A stretch of DNA of 64,000 bases from Acanthaster planci. Lineage: Eukaryota; Echinodermata; Asteroidea; Valvatida; Acanthasteridae. The stretch spans positions 125,534-189,533 of the forward strand of contig NW_019091523.1 in NCBI RefSeq assembly GCF_001949145.1, in the 5' to 3' direction. The translations under genes and the position numbers were made by a program. Positions within the stretch are counted from its first letter, which is position 1. Each line of letters opens with the position of its first letter. The notes below the pieces were generated by a model. That model saw nothing but the letters and a program-made list of their open reading frames with translations, did not search any database and was not told the DNA's origin. Positions 47,501 through 56,180 of the stretch are shown in pieces.

Positions 47501-47993
47501 GTCTTCGTCTTAGCAGTACACTATCTATTCCTCCTAGGAACACTCCAAGATTCAACAGAATTGCTCTAAAAAGAACGGGAATATATGCCAGCCTCCAAGA
47601 AGCTTCCCTAATCATTTGTAACAGAGACCCTGAGTTTCAGTCCTCACAGAGTATTTCTCAAAGGGTATGCCAGGATCCTGTTAGGCCCAGTAACATTTTC
47701 ATTGGTGTATTCCATGTCACCGTAGTCAGGAGGCTGTTCTTATTAGTTTCATTTTGTTTTTGGTGATCAATCCTGTAGGTGTAAGTATCGCAACGTTCAC
47801 CCCGGACCAGCCCATCAGCTGCTGTCAGATATCAGCCACTGGTGACTGTGCCGTGATTGGTGTACCTGGCCAAAGAGCCATCATCACCCTCTGGCTACGC
47901 TCAAAGGATTTGGACACCTCCAGAGAGGACAAGAAACCCTACGGTGACGCCTCACGAGCAGGCAACGAGTACGACATGAGTAATGAAGTCTAA
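29135..47993 (+). CDS. NACHT and WD-repeat protein (NWD1/NWD2 family), complete 10-exon coding region
   Basis: Ten coding exons join in consistent phases to 4047 bases, or 1348 residues plus stop. Domains in order are: a low-complexity N-terminus (1-115) starting MGNRRSS, rich in Ser, Lys, Glu and Pro; a DUF4062/TIR-like domain (about 119-285) with the hallmark VRVYISA...ERNALMERVYPKL; a linker; a NACHT NTPase with Walker A GAPGSGKT (461-468) and Walker B VVVLDGID (548-555); a winged-helix-like region (about 640-800); and WD40 repeats from about 980 to 1320. Human NWD2 aligns by eye through the DUF4062 motif, and the family is known as STAND NTPases. The start is the first ATG, one base into an exon with a strong acceptor, so an untranslated exon lies upstream. 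Myristoylation at Gly2 is possible but inferred. Which of NWD1 or NWD2 is closer was not resolved. Confidence 0.9.
29527..33583 (+). other. Intron 1 of the coding region
   Basis: The intron hosts a hAT-like MITE (30147-30637), TACATG words and a CpG-richer patch at about 32230-32480 that could be regulatory. It ends with TTGAATTCCAG. No nested gene is supportable. Confidence 0.7.
30147..30637. mobile_element. hAT-like non-autonomous element
   Basis: The ends are TAGGGCTGAGTCAATTCAAA on the left and, reverse-complemented, TAGGGCTGTGCCGAATATCT on the right, followed inward on both sides by runs of ATTCGAATATTC-type sequence. TAGGGCTG ends are common among hAT transposons. The flanking eight bases, CTAGGTGT and CCAAGTTT, agree at five positions, compatible with a decayed 8-bp target duplication. 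There is no transposase frame. Confidence 0.65.
33584..33786 (+). CDS. NACHT-WD gene, coding exon 2 (DUF4062 core)
   Basis: Encodes residues 131-198. It begins in phase 1 after CCAG and ends in phase 0 at ATG followed by GTAATC. The segment DSEVERNALMERVYPKLRD and then a YEFEAIDLFWGLWD stretch match the DUF4062 signature, in which ER, YPKLR and D-WG are the conserved positions in NWD and related proteins. It ends at the family's conserved GPNF-type turn. Confidence 0.92.
34043..34298 (+). CDS. NACHT-WD gene, coding exon 3 (end of DUF4062)
   Basis: Encodes residues 199-283. The acceptor is TTCCCTCCCGTGCCCAG and the donor is CAG followed by GTGAGT. The HYLLDSNSVPPVYLFQ segment corresponds to the conserved D-N-VPP-Y motif at the end of this domain in NWD family members. 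Confidence 0.9.
35600..35862 (+). repeat. Tandem-like duplication of a 75-bp segment
   Basis: Copies at 35600-35674 and 35788-35862 share AAAGCATGATGCATGATTGC, GTAGCCATGACTG and CGTAGTACAACTGCC with very few differences, separated by about 113 unrelated bases. They lie inside an intron and have no coding character. Confidence 0.8.
37597..37850 (+). promoter_or_regulatory. Candidate intragenic promoter patch
   Basis: Within an AT-rich intron this CpG-richer block has an ATTGG box near 37611, two NRF1-like ACGCATGCG palindromes at 37692 and 37732, and a YY1-like GAAGATGGCG at 37828. The ATG inside the YY1-like motif (37832) opens a 39-codon frame starting MASHVKDNQIK. Such a motif set is typical of CpG promoters in animals, but a decayed transposon end is an alternative. 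Confidence 0.25.
38248..38631 (+). CDS. NACHT-WD gene, coding exon 4 (pre-NACHT linker)
   Basis: Encodes residues 284-411 in phase 1 to phase 1, with acceptor GATGCAG and donor ACAAAAA followed by GTGAGA. It is helical and charged, containing SDAVIWLHRRFTRIDPND. In the family this region links DUF4062 to NACHT. The donor is weaker at its -1 position (A), but the phase and the next exon agree. Confidence 0.85.
38632..41357 (+). other. Intron 4 of the coding region
   Basis: Contains dispersed repeat C copy 1 (39060-39290), T-rich runs near 39594 and 39760, and otherwise unique AT-rich sequence. It ends with a pyrimidine-rich tract and ATCTTCAG. Confidence 0.7.
39060..39290 (+). repeat. Dispersed repeat C, copy 1
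   Basis: It shares AGGGCGTGTTTT, a CATAGGTGCGCC-type core, ACCACCTGTCTTTTTTTCGC and GGGTGCACTTCGGCTCAGGG with 55830-56008. Its element type is unknown; it is rich in CpG and GCGC-type words compared with the intron around it. Confidence 0.6.
41358..41698 (+). CDS. NACHT-WD gene, coding exon 5 (NACHT Walker A)
   Basis: Encodes residues 412-525. The P-loop GAPGSGKT sits at 461-468, preceded by the strand PLILH and followed by a helix, as in NACHT domains. FVGATPESS further on matches the conserved R-FLGTT-type element of the family. The acceptor is ATCTTCAG and the donor is AAGG followed by GTAATG. GC content is high relative to the intron. Confidence 0.93.
41699..42812 (+). other. Intron 5 of the coding region
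   Basis: Holds the best SINE copy of the window at 42146-42425. No other feature was seen. The intron ends in GGGTCCCGGCAG, an unusually GC-rich acceptor with a poor pyrimidine tract. Confidence 0.75.
42146..42425 (-). mobile_element. tRNA-derived SINE, best copy (copy 3)
   Basis: On the minus strand the head reads GTCAGGTTGGCGTAGTGG, an A box, and then GGGTTCGAATCCCGG, a perfect B box, at tRNA-like spacing. The body continues with words shared with 26080-26345 and 18200-18345 and ends in a TAATAATAATGATA-type tail, as SINEs often do. An RNA polymerase III internal promoter is therefore visible. The exact SINE family was not identified. Confidence 0.85.
42813..43025 (+). CDS. NACHT-WD gene, coding exon 6 (Walker B)
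   Basis: Encodes residues 526-596, phase 0 to phase 0. LVVVLDGIDQF supplies the Walker B aspartates (552 and 555), and NVKMILTTRG is the following strand with a sensor-like Arg. The donor is AAG followed by GTAAAC. Confidence 0.93.
43026..43677 (+). other. Intron 6 of the coding region
   Basis: No gene, RNA or clear repeat was seen. It ends with a strong T-rich tract and TTTCGTGACAG. Confidence 0.7.
43678..45411 (+). CDS. NACHT-WD gene, coding exon 7 (late NACHT, winged helix, first WD repeats)
   Basis: This 578-codon exon covers residues 597-1174. It carries the end of NACHT, a winged-helix-like stretch including SLGYLCLARDGVSDAEMNDL, a helical middle, and from about residue 980 the first WD40 blades, ending in strands such as VRVWNI, LLVWDL and a YVVSVIK edge. 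The acceptor GTGACAG and donor AAG followed by GTAAGT are both strong. The 205-codon antisense frame at 43646-44263 is a shadow. Confidence 0.95.
45617..45801 (+). CDS. NACHT-WD gene, coding exon 8 (WD repeats)
   Basis: Encodes residues 1175-1235 plus two bases. It holds FIIVYDLQSGQ and LLLWDLSSGSL, two WD-type D-strand ends. The donor is CTCAA followed by GTAAGG, phase 2. Confidence 0.92.
45802..46917 (+). other. Intron 8 of the coding region
   Basis: More than half of it is the TTAA-bounded element at 46016-46617. The rest shows nothing recognisable. Confidence 0.75.
46016..46617. mobile_element. piggyBac-like non-autonomous element with TTAA ends
   Basis: The left end is TTAACCACTTAGCGCCGGGG and the right end, reverse-complemented, is TTAACCACTTCCTGCAGGGG. 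TTAA flanking a short inverted repeat that starts CC is the hallmark of the piggyBac superfamily. The interior of about 600 bases has no transposase frame. Confidence 0.7.
46918..47042 (+). CDS. NACHT-WD gene, coding exon 9 (WD repeat)
   Basis: Joins exon 8 through an AA/G split Lys codon. It reads YTLQGHTHPVDSIYLSEDGK and ends RSLRMWDLQQ, the most canonical blade of the propeller, with the GH and WD dipeptides at the usual spacing. The donor is CAAG followed by GTGAGA. Confidence 0.92.
47043..47778 (+). other. Intron 9 of the coding region
   Basis: Contains unique AT-rich sequence with several AAGTC- and CAAGTC-type words around 47060-47510. No gene was seen. It ends TTGGTGATCAATCCTGTAG. 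Confidence 0.7.
47779..47993 (+). CDS. NACHT-WD gene, terminal coding exon 10
   Basis: Encodes the last 71 residues plus TAA at 47991-47993. It carries a final WD-type blade (ATFTPDQPISCCQISATGD, then a TLWLR strand) and a polar tail ending NEYDMSNEV. That last four-residue end resembles a class III PDZ ligand only loosely. Total propeller size is compatible with about seven blades, fewer than the longer human NWD proteins. Confidence 0.93.
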
Positions 47994-48403
47994 AAGGAAA
48001 AAAAAATCACCAGTTTTGTCGTTCTTAGAACCCATGGTCGTAGTGATTGATTGTTTACGTGTATAATTCTCTGTGGGCTTGAACCAACAAAATTGGGCCC
48101 TCTAGTCTTAATGTCCTTTTTCTAGACCTACATGTACATGTAGTTACACTGTGCTGTCAAAAGCTTTTTGGATGTTTTTTGAAACGTCTAGTAATTTATT
48201 TCACAGAGAGATGTAAATTAATGTAATAATTGTCTCAGTGGCTGAGTGGACGCTTATCAGCCCTCTTCATGCCTGGGAATTATACTTTTCTCCTTCTGGA
48301 GTGATTTCTGCGTGACTCATTTCTTGATTGGTGAAACCAGCACTGCCACTCGCCGACTGTAGTGTGGACTCCAACAATCTTCTCCATGTGAGGGTACCAC
48401 CAG

Positions 48404-48471
48404 GGTCATCTGAGAGGGTCATCTGAGAGGGTCATCTGAGAGGGTCATCTGAGAGGGTCATCTGAGAGGGA
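48404..48471 (+). repeat. 13-bp tandem repeat (GTCATCTGAGAGG) x5
   Basis: Five head-to-tail copies of GTCATCTGAGAGG with almost no differences lie 411 bases after the stop codon, probably in the 3' UTR. Confidence 0.9.
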
Positions 48472-48566
48472 GTACTTCTTCTATTTCCCTGTCCACAGAA
48501 AGCTTGAGGAGCCGGCGAGTTCTTATTCCTTTGTGTTTTGGTTTCACAGAGTGAAAGGGTCCTAGG

Positions 48567-48572
48567 AATAAA
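48567..48572 (+). terminator. Candidate polyadenylation signal
   Basis: AATAAA 574 bases after the stop codon of the NACHT-WD gene. A second AATAAA at 48736-48741 is an equally good candidate. Confidence 0.3.
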
Positions 48573-49492
48573 AAGAAGCTGGTTCTCCCCAAAACTGGGG
48601 CCGAGTGGGCATGAGGGAAAAGCACAGGTGATGCACAGCAACCATGCAGCAATACTCATCAGGCATATGGGTAACAAAAGTCAAAGTAGGGGCATTCTCA
48701 ACTAGACAGTTCAGTAAAATAGCAATCAGCAGTGAAATAAAAAAAACTTGTGACAGGCATTGTCTTAACGATGTACTTTCATCTACTTGAATGGAATTTT
48801 TATCTGAATTTGTGTGCTAGACATAAATATGACTTTTTTGGTCAGCTTTTAAGCATGGCTTTAATCCACATGCTACAGTACATAAAGTATTGTATTTGCA
48901 AGAATAAGTATTAGTACATGGTATATCATTGTGTAAATACATAGATATTTATCATTTGCAGGTATCTAGGTAGGCTTTGTTTTTTCCTCTTTTGTGGTTT
49001 TTAAGCAAATGTTATTTCTGTATTATACTTAGTTGCTGCCATGATGCCGAATTTGTAAATATTGTTCAAGGGTGGGTGTGTGCGTGTGTGTGGAGTTTAT
49101 TGACTATTGCTCGCAAGGCCGTATTTCTTTGTCGGTTTTCATTTCTTCTTGGTGTTAACTTTGACAATGTTATTCAGAACAGCAAAAATCAGGACATGAT
49201 TTTCATTCAGTACAGTACTGTGTGGACAGAGATGCCATACGTACATGTAGCTGCCATTGGTCTGGCATCCTAGTATTCATTGTGCAGTTGGATCTTGCAA
49301 TCCAAAAAGCGCCCGTCTGTTGTAATTGTGATACAGGAAATGTCAATTTTAAATTAACCTCGGGAGCTGTGCAGATTTTGCCGCCGCTCGTAAGTGATTT
49401 TTTCCTTCACATTTGTATTCATCTCTTTTGTACCTTTCCATTTTTCTCTGCGCATGAACAAAAGAGGGCACTCTGTAAAACCCACTGATCTC

Positions 49493-49721
49493 TAGACACT
49501 GGATAGGCAGCTCTGCTCTGCGAATTGAAGCGACTGCTCGGCCGTCTTAGGCTATTCAATGCAATAGCAGTCTCTAAGTCACTGGCTTTAGCGCTTTGCA
49601 TGAATGCACTTATTGAATGGACTGAAGCTGGAGGCCATTGTATTGAATATCCTAAGATGGCCGCGCGGTCACTTGAATTGACAAATAGGCAGTTACTGCT
49701 GATCTGCCTATCCAGTGTATA
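49493..49721. mobile_element. MITE with long inverted arms, probable TA target
   Basis: The left arm reads GACACTGGATAGGCAG and the right arm, reverse-complemented, ACACTGGATAGGCAG. Further inward CGTCTTAGGCTATTCAATGC faces CATCTTAGGATATTCAATAC, so the arms together span most of the element. TA dinucleotides flank both ends. There is no coding capacity. Confidence 0.8.
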
Positions 49722-51783
49722 GAATTCAGTGCTAAAACCTAGGCAAGTTGGCATGACAGCCATAGCTAACCATCCTTGGACTGACATCACCCAAGTGATG
49801 GATGGTTTTAGAACCAGGCCCTGGACCATGGTCGCACTGCTGGTTATCAGTAGCCAATGTCATTTGACAGTATGGAGGGAACCATTCATGTAACAATAAT
49901 TGTATTTGATGTTCTCGACCCTTAACACCATGAGAGTTGTTACCTGTGGCAAAATGTGAGAGATGAGATCATTACAAAACTGCTCAACTAGGATAATTCA
50001 GCTTCGACACATGCACATTGTTAAGCAGTAATTGACCTAAGTTTATACGTGACGCTTTCCCTAAGTTGCAAGACTGTAAATGGCATATGCTATGCTCCCC
50101 ATTGTAGCCTACACCGGCGCACATGAGGCAAGGTGGTTCCTCCATGTTGGAGCTCTTTTGAGATTGCCATCGTTACGGGGTGTTCTTTTGCACCAATCTA
50201 TAATTATTCAACTGCCGACAAGTGCAAAACGAGATCAAGCCTAGCAGGTCAGAAAGCCTGATACCTTTATTGGATTCAATTCTGTAACCAAAATGTACTA
50301 TTTATGATATGACAGTACTTTTCTTTAACTTCAGGAAAACAAAAAAAAGTTATTCAAAACTTAAGAACTACCTCGGAAAGAGTACTTTGTCAGTATGTGT
50401 ATGGCGACGCAGACTGATGAGCTGGTGTAAGAAGGAAACAAAAATTGATATCTTAAAGCAATTAGGGCTGATCACTGTTATGCACCTGTTCCTTTTTTGT
50501 TGTAGTCTCATGAAGTGATTGATTGGACTTAAGCCGCGACCCGAAGTTTTGGCCATAACCCACACATCTGTAGAAGCTACTGGCTCACTGTTACAGCTAG
50601 TGCTGAAGACTTCAGTTAAATGCTTCATTCAGGATGTTGACATAAATTGTGATCAATGTGGACACTGCTGGTTCTATCGCTTGAGTACCATGACAAACCG
50701 CCATTTTCCAACATAATCTCTTTTGAAATGTAGCATCATAGAGCTGTTGGTAGCATGCCGTGGCAAGTACAGTTTTTTTCTGAAACAAAAATAGCAAAAT
50801 TTGAAAAACACACTTCATTCAGGAACGTTTGCCTTGAAAACAATTATTAACAAGTTTGAGTGGTCCATTGATGAATTAGTGATAGTGAAATTTTGTTTGC
50901 TTGGTGAATCAGTTTTATATCGATCAGTCAAGTAATCCACGAATCCTAGAACTGTTTGTTGGTTTATTCAAGTTTCCAAGTGGTGCCGACTGCACGTTTC
51001 CAAAACTCCCTTCACTGAGATAAAACCGTGAAACAGGTGCGATCTATTTAAATCGTCTTCGTGTTTATTCACAATAGAACAGGTAAAAGACAGTACTTTA
51101 TTATTTAATTATTTAGACGCCTGCGAACATATTGACTGCTTAAATGGTACTGTTTAATGCTACGGGTTATTTGTTTTGTATTTTGACTTTCCCCGTGATT
51201 TAATCGTGGACGGCCATGACAGATTTTAGCTGCACGAGAAAAACGTTTTTTAAAGAAATACAGTTCTGAGTATATAGCTTTTGAATCCTTACAAGAAACA
51301 GTACTGCTCATCAAATACCCCCTCTGAGGAGAGTAGCTTAGCAACAAAAGTATGGATCAAAAACAAATTGTAATCGGCAAAAAGGATGAAGGGGAGGGCG
51401 CCCTTCACGTGCCGGTTTATTTTAGTCGTTTTTCCCATTGCTAGGACCCCCCCCCCCATTTTCCCTTTTTTGCTTTCCCTCAACTTTTTAAGGTCTTGTG
51501 TATGTGAGTCTTGTTCGGTGTACTGTTTTATACGTCGTGCAGTTTGCCATTTTTACCTCTTTAGCCCGCTTATCTGCTGTCGGTCCTATTCAAGTTTCCC
51601 TTTTCAATTCTGAAATTCAAACTTTGTAGCAGAGTAACCACGACGAGGTCAGTTCCCAGACTTGTGAAAGTTTTGTTCACGTGCATCCTCGCCTGGTGCC
51701 AGCCCACTACTCATGAGGAAAAATATTTCGAACGCGTACTTCACCGGTGAAAGTTGATGTTGTTCCTTTTCTTTATTCGTTGC
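49722..51783. other. Intergenic stretch
   Basis: No gene or RNA was recognised. A poly-C tract is near 51448. Confidence 0.5.
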
Positions 51784-52011
51784 CAGTGGCGTAACGAGGG
51801 GGGCATGGAGGGAAGGCCTGCCCCCCCCCACACACTTCCATGCCTGTGCCCCATGTGTGCCCCGACCCTCTTGCTCTGAAATTAGAGGGGGGGAGGGAAT
51901 CTGGTGATAGACTTGGTCAGTGTTTTTAACTGTGACCAACCCATAAAGTGCTCCCTACAGAGAATGAGAACCCAGGTGCTCCCCCTACAAAATGTACCCT
52001 TTACGTCACTG
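51784..52011. mobile_element. MITE with CAGTGGCGTAACGAGGG ends
   Basis: Left end CAGTGGCGTAACGAGGG; right end CCCTTTACGTCACTG, whose reverse complement is CAGTGACGTAAAGGG. The interior has G-rich and C-rich runs. CAGTGGCGTA ends are, as I recall, widespread in animal DNA transposons; the superfamily is not decided here. Confidence 0.65.
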
Positions 52012-53937
52012 TTGGTTGTATAAAAGTAATTGCTGCACGATTCCTCAAAGAATGATTGTTGTTTCAGTGAAGCCAATACCTTTTCGGCAGTTGTGAACAA
52101 AGGACATTATGAAAAAAATGTGTGGCATTTGCGATTTCATTGATGTCATTTGAAGAGTTGCAAACATCCTAAGTGACATTAAAAGGAGTTAAACGTCGGC
52201 ATCCTGTTTGAAAATTGCCATCAACGGGTCTACCGAACCATGAGTTACCAATTGGTTCTTCAGAAGAATGATTACCGGCATTTCAATGTTGACGTGGATT
52301 ATAATCTTTCAAATTGTTGCTTGGTCAAAGATGTGATGCAACAGTAGCACTTGATATCATTTCCCCAGCAATTACCTTTTCCAAACCAACGATGGTGCAT
52401 ACCTTATGTTGTGGTGGTTGTGGTGCTTTGTCACATCCGATGTCTGTTCCCCTAGTGGTTTCTCTTCTTCTCAATGAGTTTAAAAGCTAAAACATTCCAA
52501 AATGTCAAAGAAAAAGACAGTGGACTTCTATGTGGACGCGTACAGTGTGTACGTGCTTTTGCTATAGACCGTATATAGCCGTATGCAGTGTATTCATTAT
52601 ATGTGGAATAAAAAAAGGAAATACGCATCACTTGTTGCCTCGCCTTTTTGTTCCGCATTTGGCGTGATGTTACGCAAATTAGGACCGAGTAGTGGGGGAT
52701 ATTATTGTCTTTATAACGTTTTCAGTCTCGCAAAATAGGTGAGATGTCGTGTTATTATTCCCACAACTACGGGTCAAATGTGTTTTGAGTATTCGGTAAT
52801 GAAAATATAAATTATTTGTACCGATATTCAGTTTTTCAGTCGTGCAAGGTATAACCAAAAGTGTCCATTGTTTAAAAACCGTGTACAGAAGGAGCGTGTC
52901 GGAACGACAAAGTTGCTGGGAATGATTGGAGGTCCATACTTCAAACTGTTCGAACACTTTATTTTACGTATTTTGTGTGGACCCGGAGCGACACGAGTCC
53001 ACATCAGTACTGCAGATTGAAACCTTCTGTGGACCAAGCCTGGTCCACGGAAGGTTTCATCCCGCCCTGGGAAGAATACTGTACGTTTTCAAGGTGATTA
53101 TTGGTATGGTACCTGTACTGAGCAAAATGGGCCTCTTTGGTGATGACTCTGCGTTCTGTGTACGTGTGGTTTAACTCCTCGTCCGCTCAGTGGACCGCGT
53201 CCTAGTGGCTTTATAGGAAAGTGCACAACATTTAAACAATGTATGGCGTCATCAGTTATGTAATTAGGTCTATTAAAGAACAACTCTTAAAATCATAATC
53301 CATGTTAGAAACATGACCATTTTCCCGAGTTTCCTGAAAAAAGGAATGTCTATGCTGGGAATGTGCAGTGGCGTGTCGATGTTTGGTGCAAATTGAATTT
53401 TTTTTCCTAAAAATGAAGAGAAAAACCTGTTTAGCCGTAAAAGATGCCTAAAAGAAAGCTGGTAGTACCGTTTCGATAAGCGCTTTCAATTCCTAAACAA
53501 AATGACAACTGTTCCCAACCGGGGCAATATGTCAACCCCCCCCCCCAGGTCACAGGGTACGTAAATGCGTGTTGGTGGGTACTGCTGAAGATTTGTGCTA
53601 AACGGAGGGTGGAAAACTGCTTCTTCCTTGAAGATAGACGACGGTCGGGTCATGGTCGAACATGACTGTGTATGTTTGTATCAAATCTTTAAGAAGTTGG
53701 AGTCGGCTATGACAGTGCCTCAGCATATACAGAGGTAATTGGTTGCATTCGGTCCCACGGCCAGAATGGACGGGTCACCCTGAACAACTGCAAACTCTTG
53801 ACCTTAAGAGCTTATCGATGTCAAATAACGAAATAAGAAAGAATGGAAGTCAATCACCCGTTGATATTTAATAGGCCTTTCTGGGCGTTTACTCACCACA
53901 TGCAGGCTACTCTTAGCAATAATTGTTAGCCTGATCA
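52012..53937. other. Intergenic stretch
   Basis: Contains AT-rich unique sequence and a poly-C run near 53536. I see no gene. Confidence 0.5.
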
Positions 53938-54130
53938 TACACTCTAAAAACGTCCAGGTCGGATTGAACCAGAATTGGGTCCCATTCGGTATGACCCTTT
54001 TCTGGGTCAAAATATGACCCCCTTCCGGGTCATATTTGACCCTTTCTGGATCATAATTTGACCCGGAAAAGGGCTATACCGAATGGGACCCAATTCTGGG
54101 TCAATCCGACCCGGACGTGTTTAGAGTGTA
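53938..54130. mobile_element. Nearly fully palindromic MITE
   Basis: The left arm begins TACACTCTAAAAACGTCCAG, continues through GGTCGGATTGAACCAGAATT and GGGTCCCATTCGGTAT. The right arm is its reverse complement with few changes, beginning TACACTCTAAACACGTCCGG. The centre is built of alternating GGGTCA and TGACCC words. The element could fold into a single long hairpin. Confidence 0.85.
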
Positions 54131-55677
54131 CTCAATTATTCCCGTTCATCAAGTTCTTTAGCAATGACTGATATGTATTTCTGAAATCGTGAGTAGCTAA
54201 ATACAAATATCTTTTACTTATTAACGGAGTACATTATTACCAAAAAACGAAATAGAGTACAATTCCCAGATAAGGTGTCAACAATAGATAGACCAAAATC
54301 ATTATAAAATTCAGAATACTGTAAACGGTATCAGCTTTTGGTCGTGGCATCCCGAAATGTAAAATTCTCAAACTATCTACAAATAGGCGTATCTGTCAAG
54401 TTTTAGGCGAGCTGAACCCCATCCGCTGCAAACACTGAGAAGAAAGTTGTTCAACTCGCAAAGGAGGGTATCCCGCCCCTAATTGTGAAACGGTTTGGGT
54501 TGTGGAACTATATTACAATACGGGCGACGAAAAAGAATGCAGTGTGGCAACCAACAAGTGCTGTAAATGAATTAAATTCAATCAATTAATCATTGGGACC
54601 TTTTCTTAAGAGAAGATTAGTAAAATGCAAGACATCCATTTCTTGATTTGCTCATTTCACCTCCCATCCAGGGCGCACAGAAACACCTTTCAAGGAATTT
54701 TGTGACGGAATATACGTCGCTGTTTCGGACACGAAAAGCATTGTGGGACACTTGCTGCCTTGCGCATGTTTGCCTGACAGAGATGAATGGTGTATTCAAT
54801 ACGCACGTCACTGTCATGTTTGCTACGTAACTAGTGCCGTTTTGCCAAACCATGGGCATAGCTATGCCTTGCCATGAGCACAGTACGAAACCAAAGCAAT
54901 AATGCACGAAGTTCTGCAAAAATCTTATACAAGTATTAGCTCGCTAAATAATGAAAAATTAAACTTTACATGAAATGTCCCAGATTTCAACAATGTGCAT
55001 TTTGAGGTCAAAGTTGTTGAACCGTGGGTGAACTTTTCGCAAACCAAACCAAAACAAAATGTCGGTTAATGTTTGTAACCGAAGGAAAGGTCTGTACAGT
55101 CAAAATCTTATCGGAATCTGATACAATTTTTATTGAAATTAACTGAAAGAATTTACAATTTGGTTGGCTGAGTCACGTTGGAAACACTTAAAAGGTACAA
55201 ATGTCCAATTTTTTTTCTTTCCATGCGTCCATCCCACACAGGTTTTCGCATACTTAGGTAAACGTTTCCCAACGGCTTTGCTCGCCCCTGTTTGTCTTGT
55301 GTATAAATTGTTTCCAACAACATATTCATAATATGCATTGTTTCATACACATGGCCTAGGTTTTGCTTGCCAGTTTCACCTGTGACGTCCATATTGTCAC
55401 AAAAATGAAGCAAAAAATGACGCAACAAGAAGCAAATTGTGTGTATAAAATTAATGCTCGCCGTATCTGCTGCCATGCTATGCGCGGGTTGAAGTAATGT
55501 GCTTGTCTAAACCAAGATTTATTTGGATCAACTCAAGTCGCTCATAATTCCATTTGGTTCGGCGTGAGTTTGTTACGCTTGTCTGAACCAGATGCAAGGC
55601 ACTTTAAACTTGAGTTTAAATCTTCCTCTTCCATCCGGGGCTCCTGGTCATTCAATACGGGCGATTCACAATAGTGC
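54131..55677. other. Intergenic stretch between convergent genes
   Basis: Open frames here (for example 55153-55476 minus) lack splice context and family resemblance. No gene is supportable. Confidence 0.5.
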
Positions 55678-55809
55678 GCCTCCAAGAATTTGCAACGCAT
55701 TGACCAATCACAACGCGCGAAATCTGTCAACCCTTTCCAAACGCGCATTTGGTCGACAGATTTCGCGCAATGTGATTGGTCAACGAGTTGCAAAATAATT
55801 CTTGGAGGC
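55678..55809. mobile_element. Palindromic MITE carrying CCAAT words
   Basis: GCCTCCAAGAATTTGCAACG then CATTGACCAATCACAACGCG then CGAAATCTGTC on the left faces its reverse complement on the right, ending TTCTTGGAGGC. The whole is a hairpin of about 130 bases with a short loop. Confidence 0.85.
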
Positions 55810-55829
55810 ATGCATGCTCCCGGCAGAAC

Positions 55830-56008
55830 AAAAAGGGCGTGTTTTTTGGTACCCCGCATAGGCGCGCCATGAGGCGCGCAATTATATGCGAAACTAATTT
55901 ATTGCGGCATGTATGGTCTGGCACCAGAACGCGAGCAAGAACCTGCTTGTAACCACCTGTCTTTCTTTTGCCGATTGGGGGTGCACTTCAGCTCGGGGCG
56001 GATTGTGA
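55830..56008 (+). repeat. Dispersed repeat C, copy 2, abutting the transporter 3' end
   Basis: It shares AAGGGCGTGTTTT, a CATAGGCGCGCC core, ACCACCTGTCTTTCTTTTGC and GGGTGCACTTCAGCTCGGGG with 39060-39290. It ends about 20 bases from the transporter stop codon and supplies the nearest polyadenylation signal for that gene. Confidence 0.6.
55898..55903 (-). terminator. Candidate polyadenylation signal of the transporter gene
   Basis: On the minus strand AATAAA lies about 125 bases after the stop codon at 56029-56031, inside dispersed repeat C. Confidence 0.4.
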
Positions 56009-56028
56009 AACGCCCGTATTGGAGTCGC

Positions 56029-56180
56029 TCATTCAACATCTCGTGTTCCCGAGTTGCGCGCGCGTCTCCGGCAGCACGTCAACAGGGGTGGTAACAGCAA
56101 GACAGCGGCCGAAATGATGAAGAAAACACCGATGAGGTAAAATGCCGCGATGTAATTCCCGAGTGCGTCCCTTATAACCC
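56029..56180 (-). CDS. Transporter gene, terminal exon 4
   Basis: The acceptor is AAATTTGCAG, followed by GVIRDALGNYIAAFYLIGVF and a second hydrophobic run with LLLPPLL (helix 12). It then has the basic tail CCRRRARNSG and TGA at 56029-56031. The exon is too short and split to stand out as a frame of its own, but its phase and helix pattern fit exon 3 exactly. Confidence 0.85.

Larger units (their letters stand above)
47994..49492 (+). other. Probable 3' UTR and 3' flank of the NACHT-WD gene
   Basis: The region begins with A-rich sequence and holds a 13-bp tandem array and two AATAAA signals (48567, 48736). Where the transcript ends cannot be fixed from sequence alone. No further coding region is visible. 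Confidence 0.5.

Noticed and set aside
55153-55476. 107-codon minus-strand frame as a possible gene
   Set aside because: No family resemblance, no splice context, and ordinary AT-rich composition.
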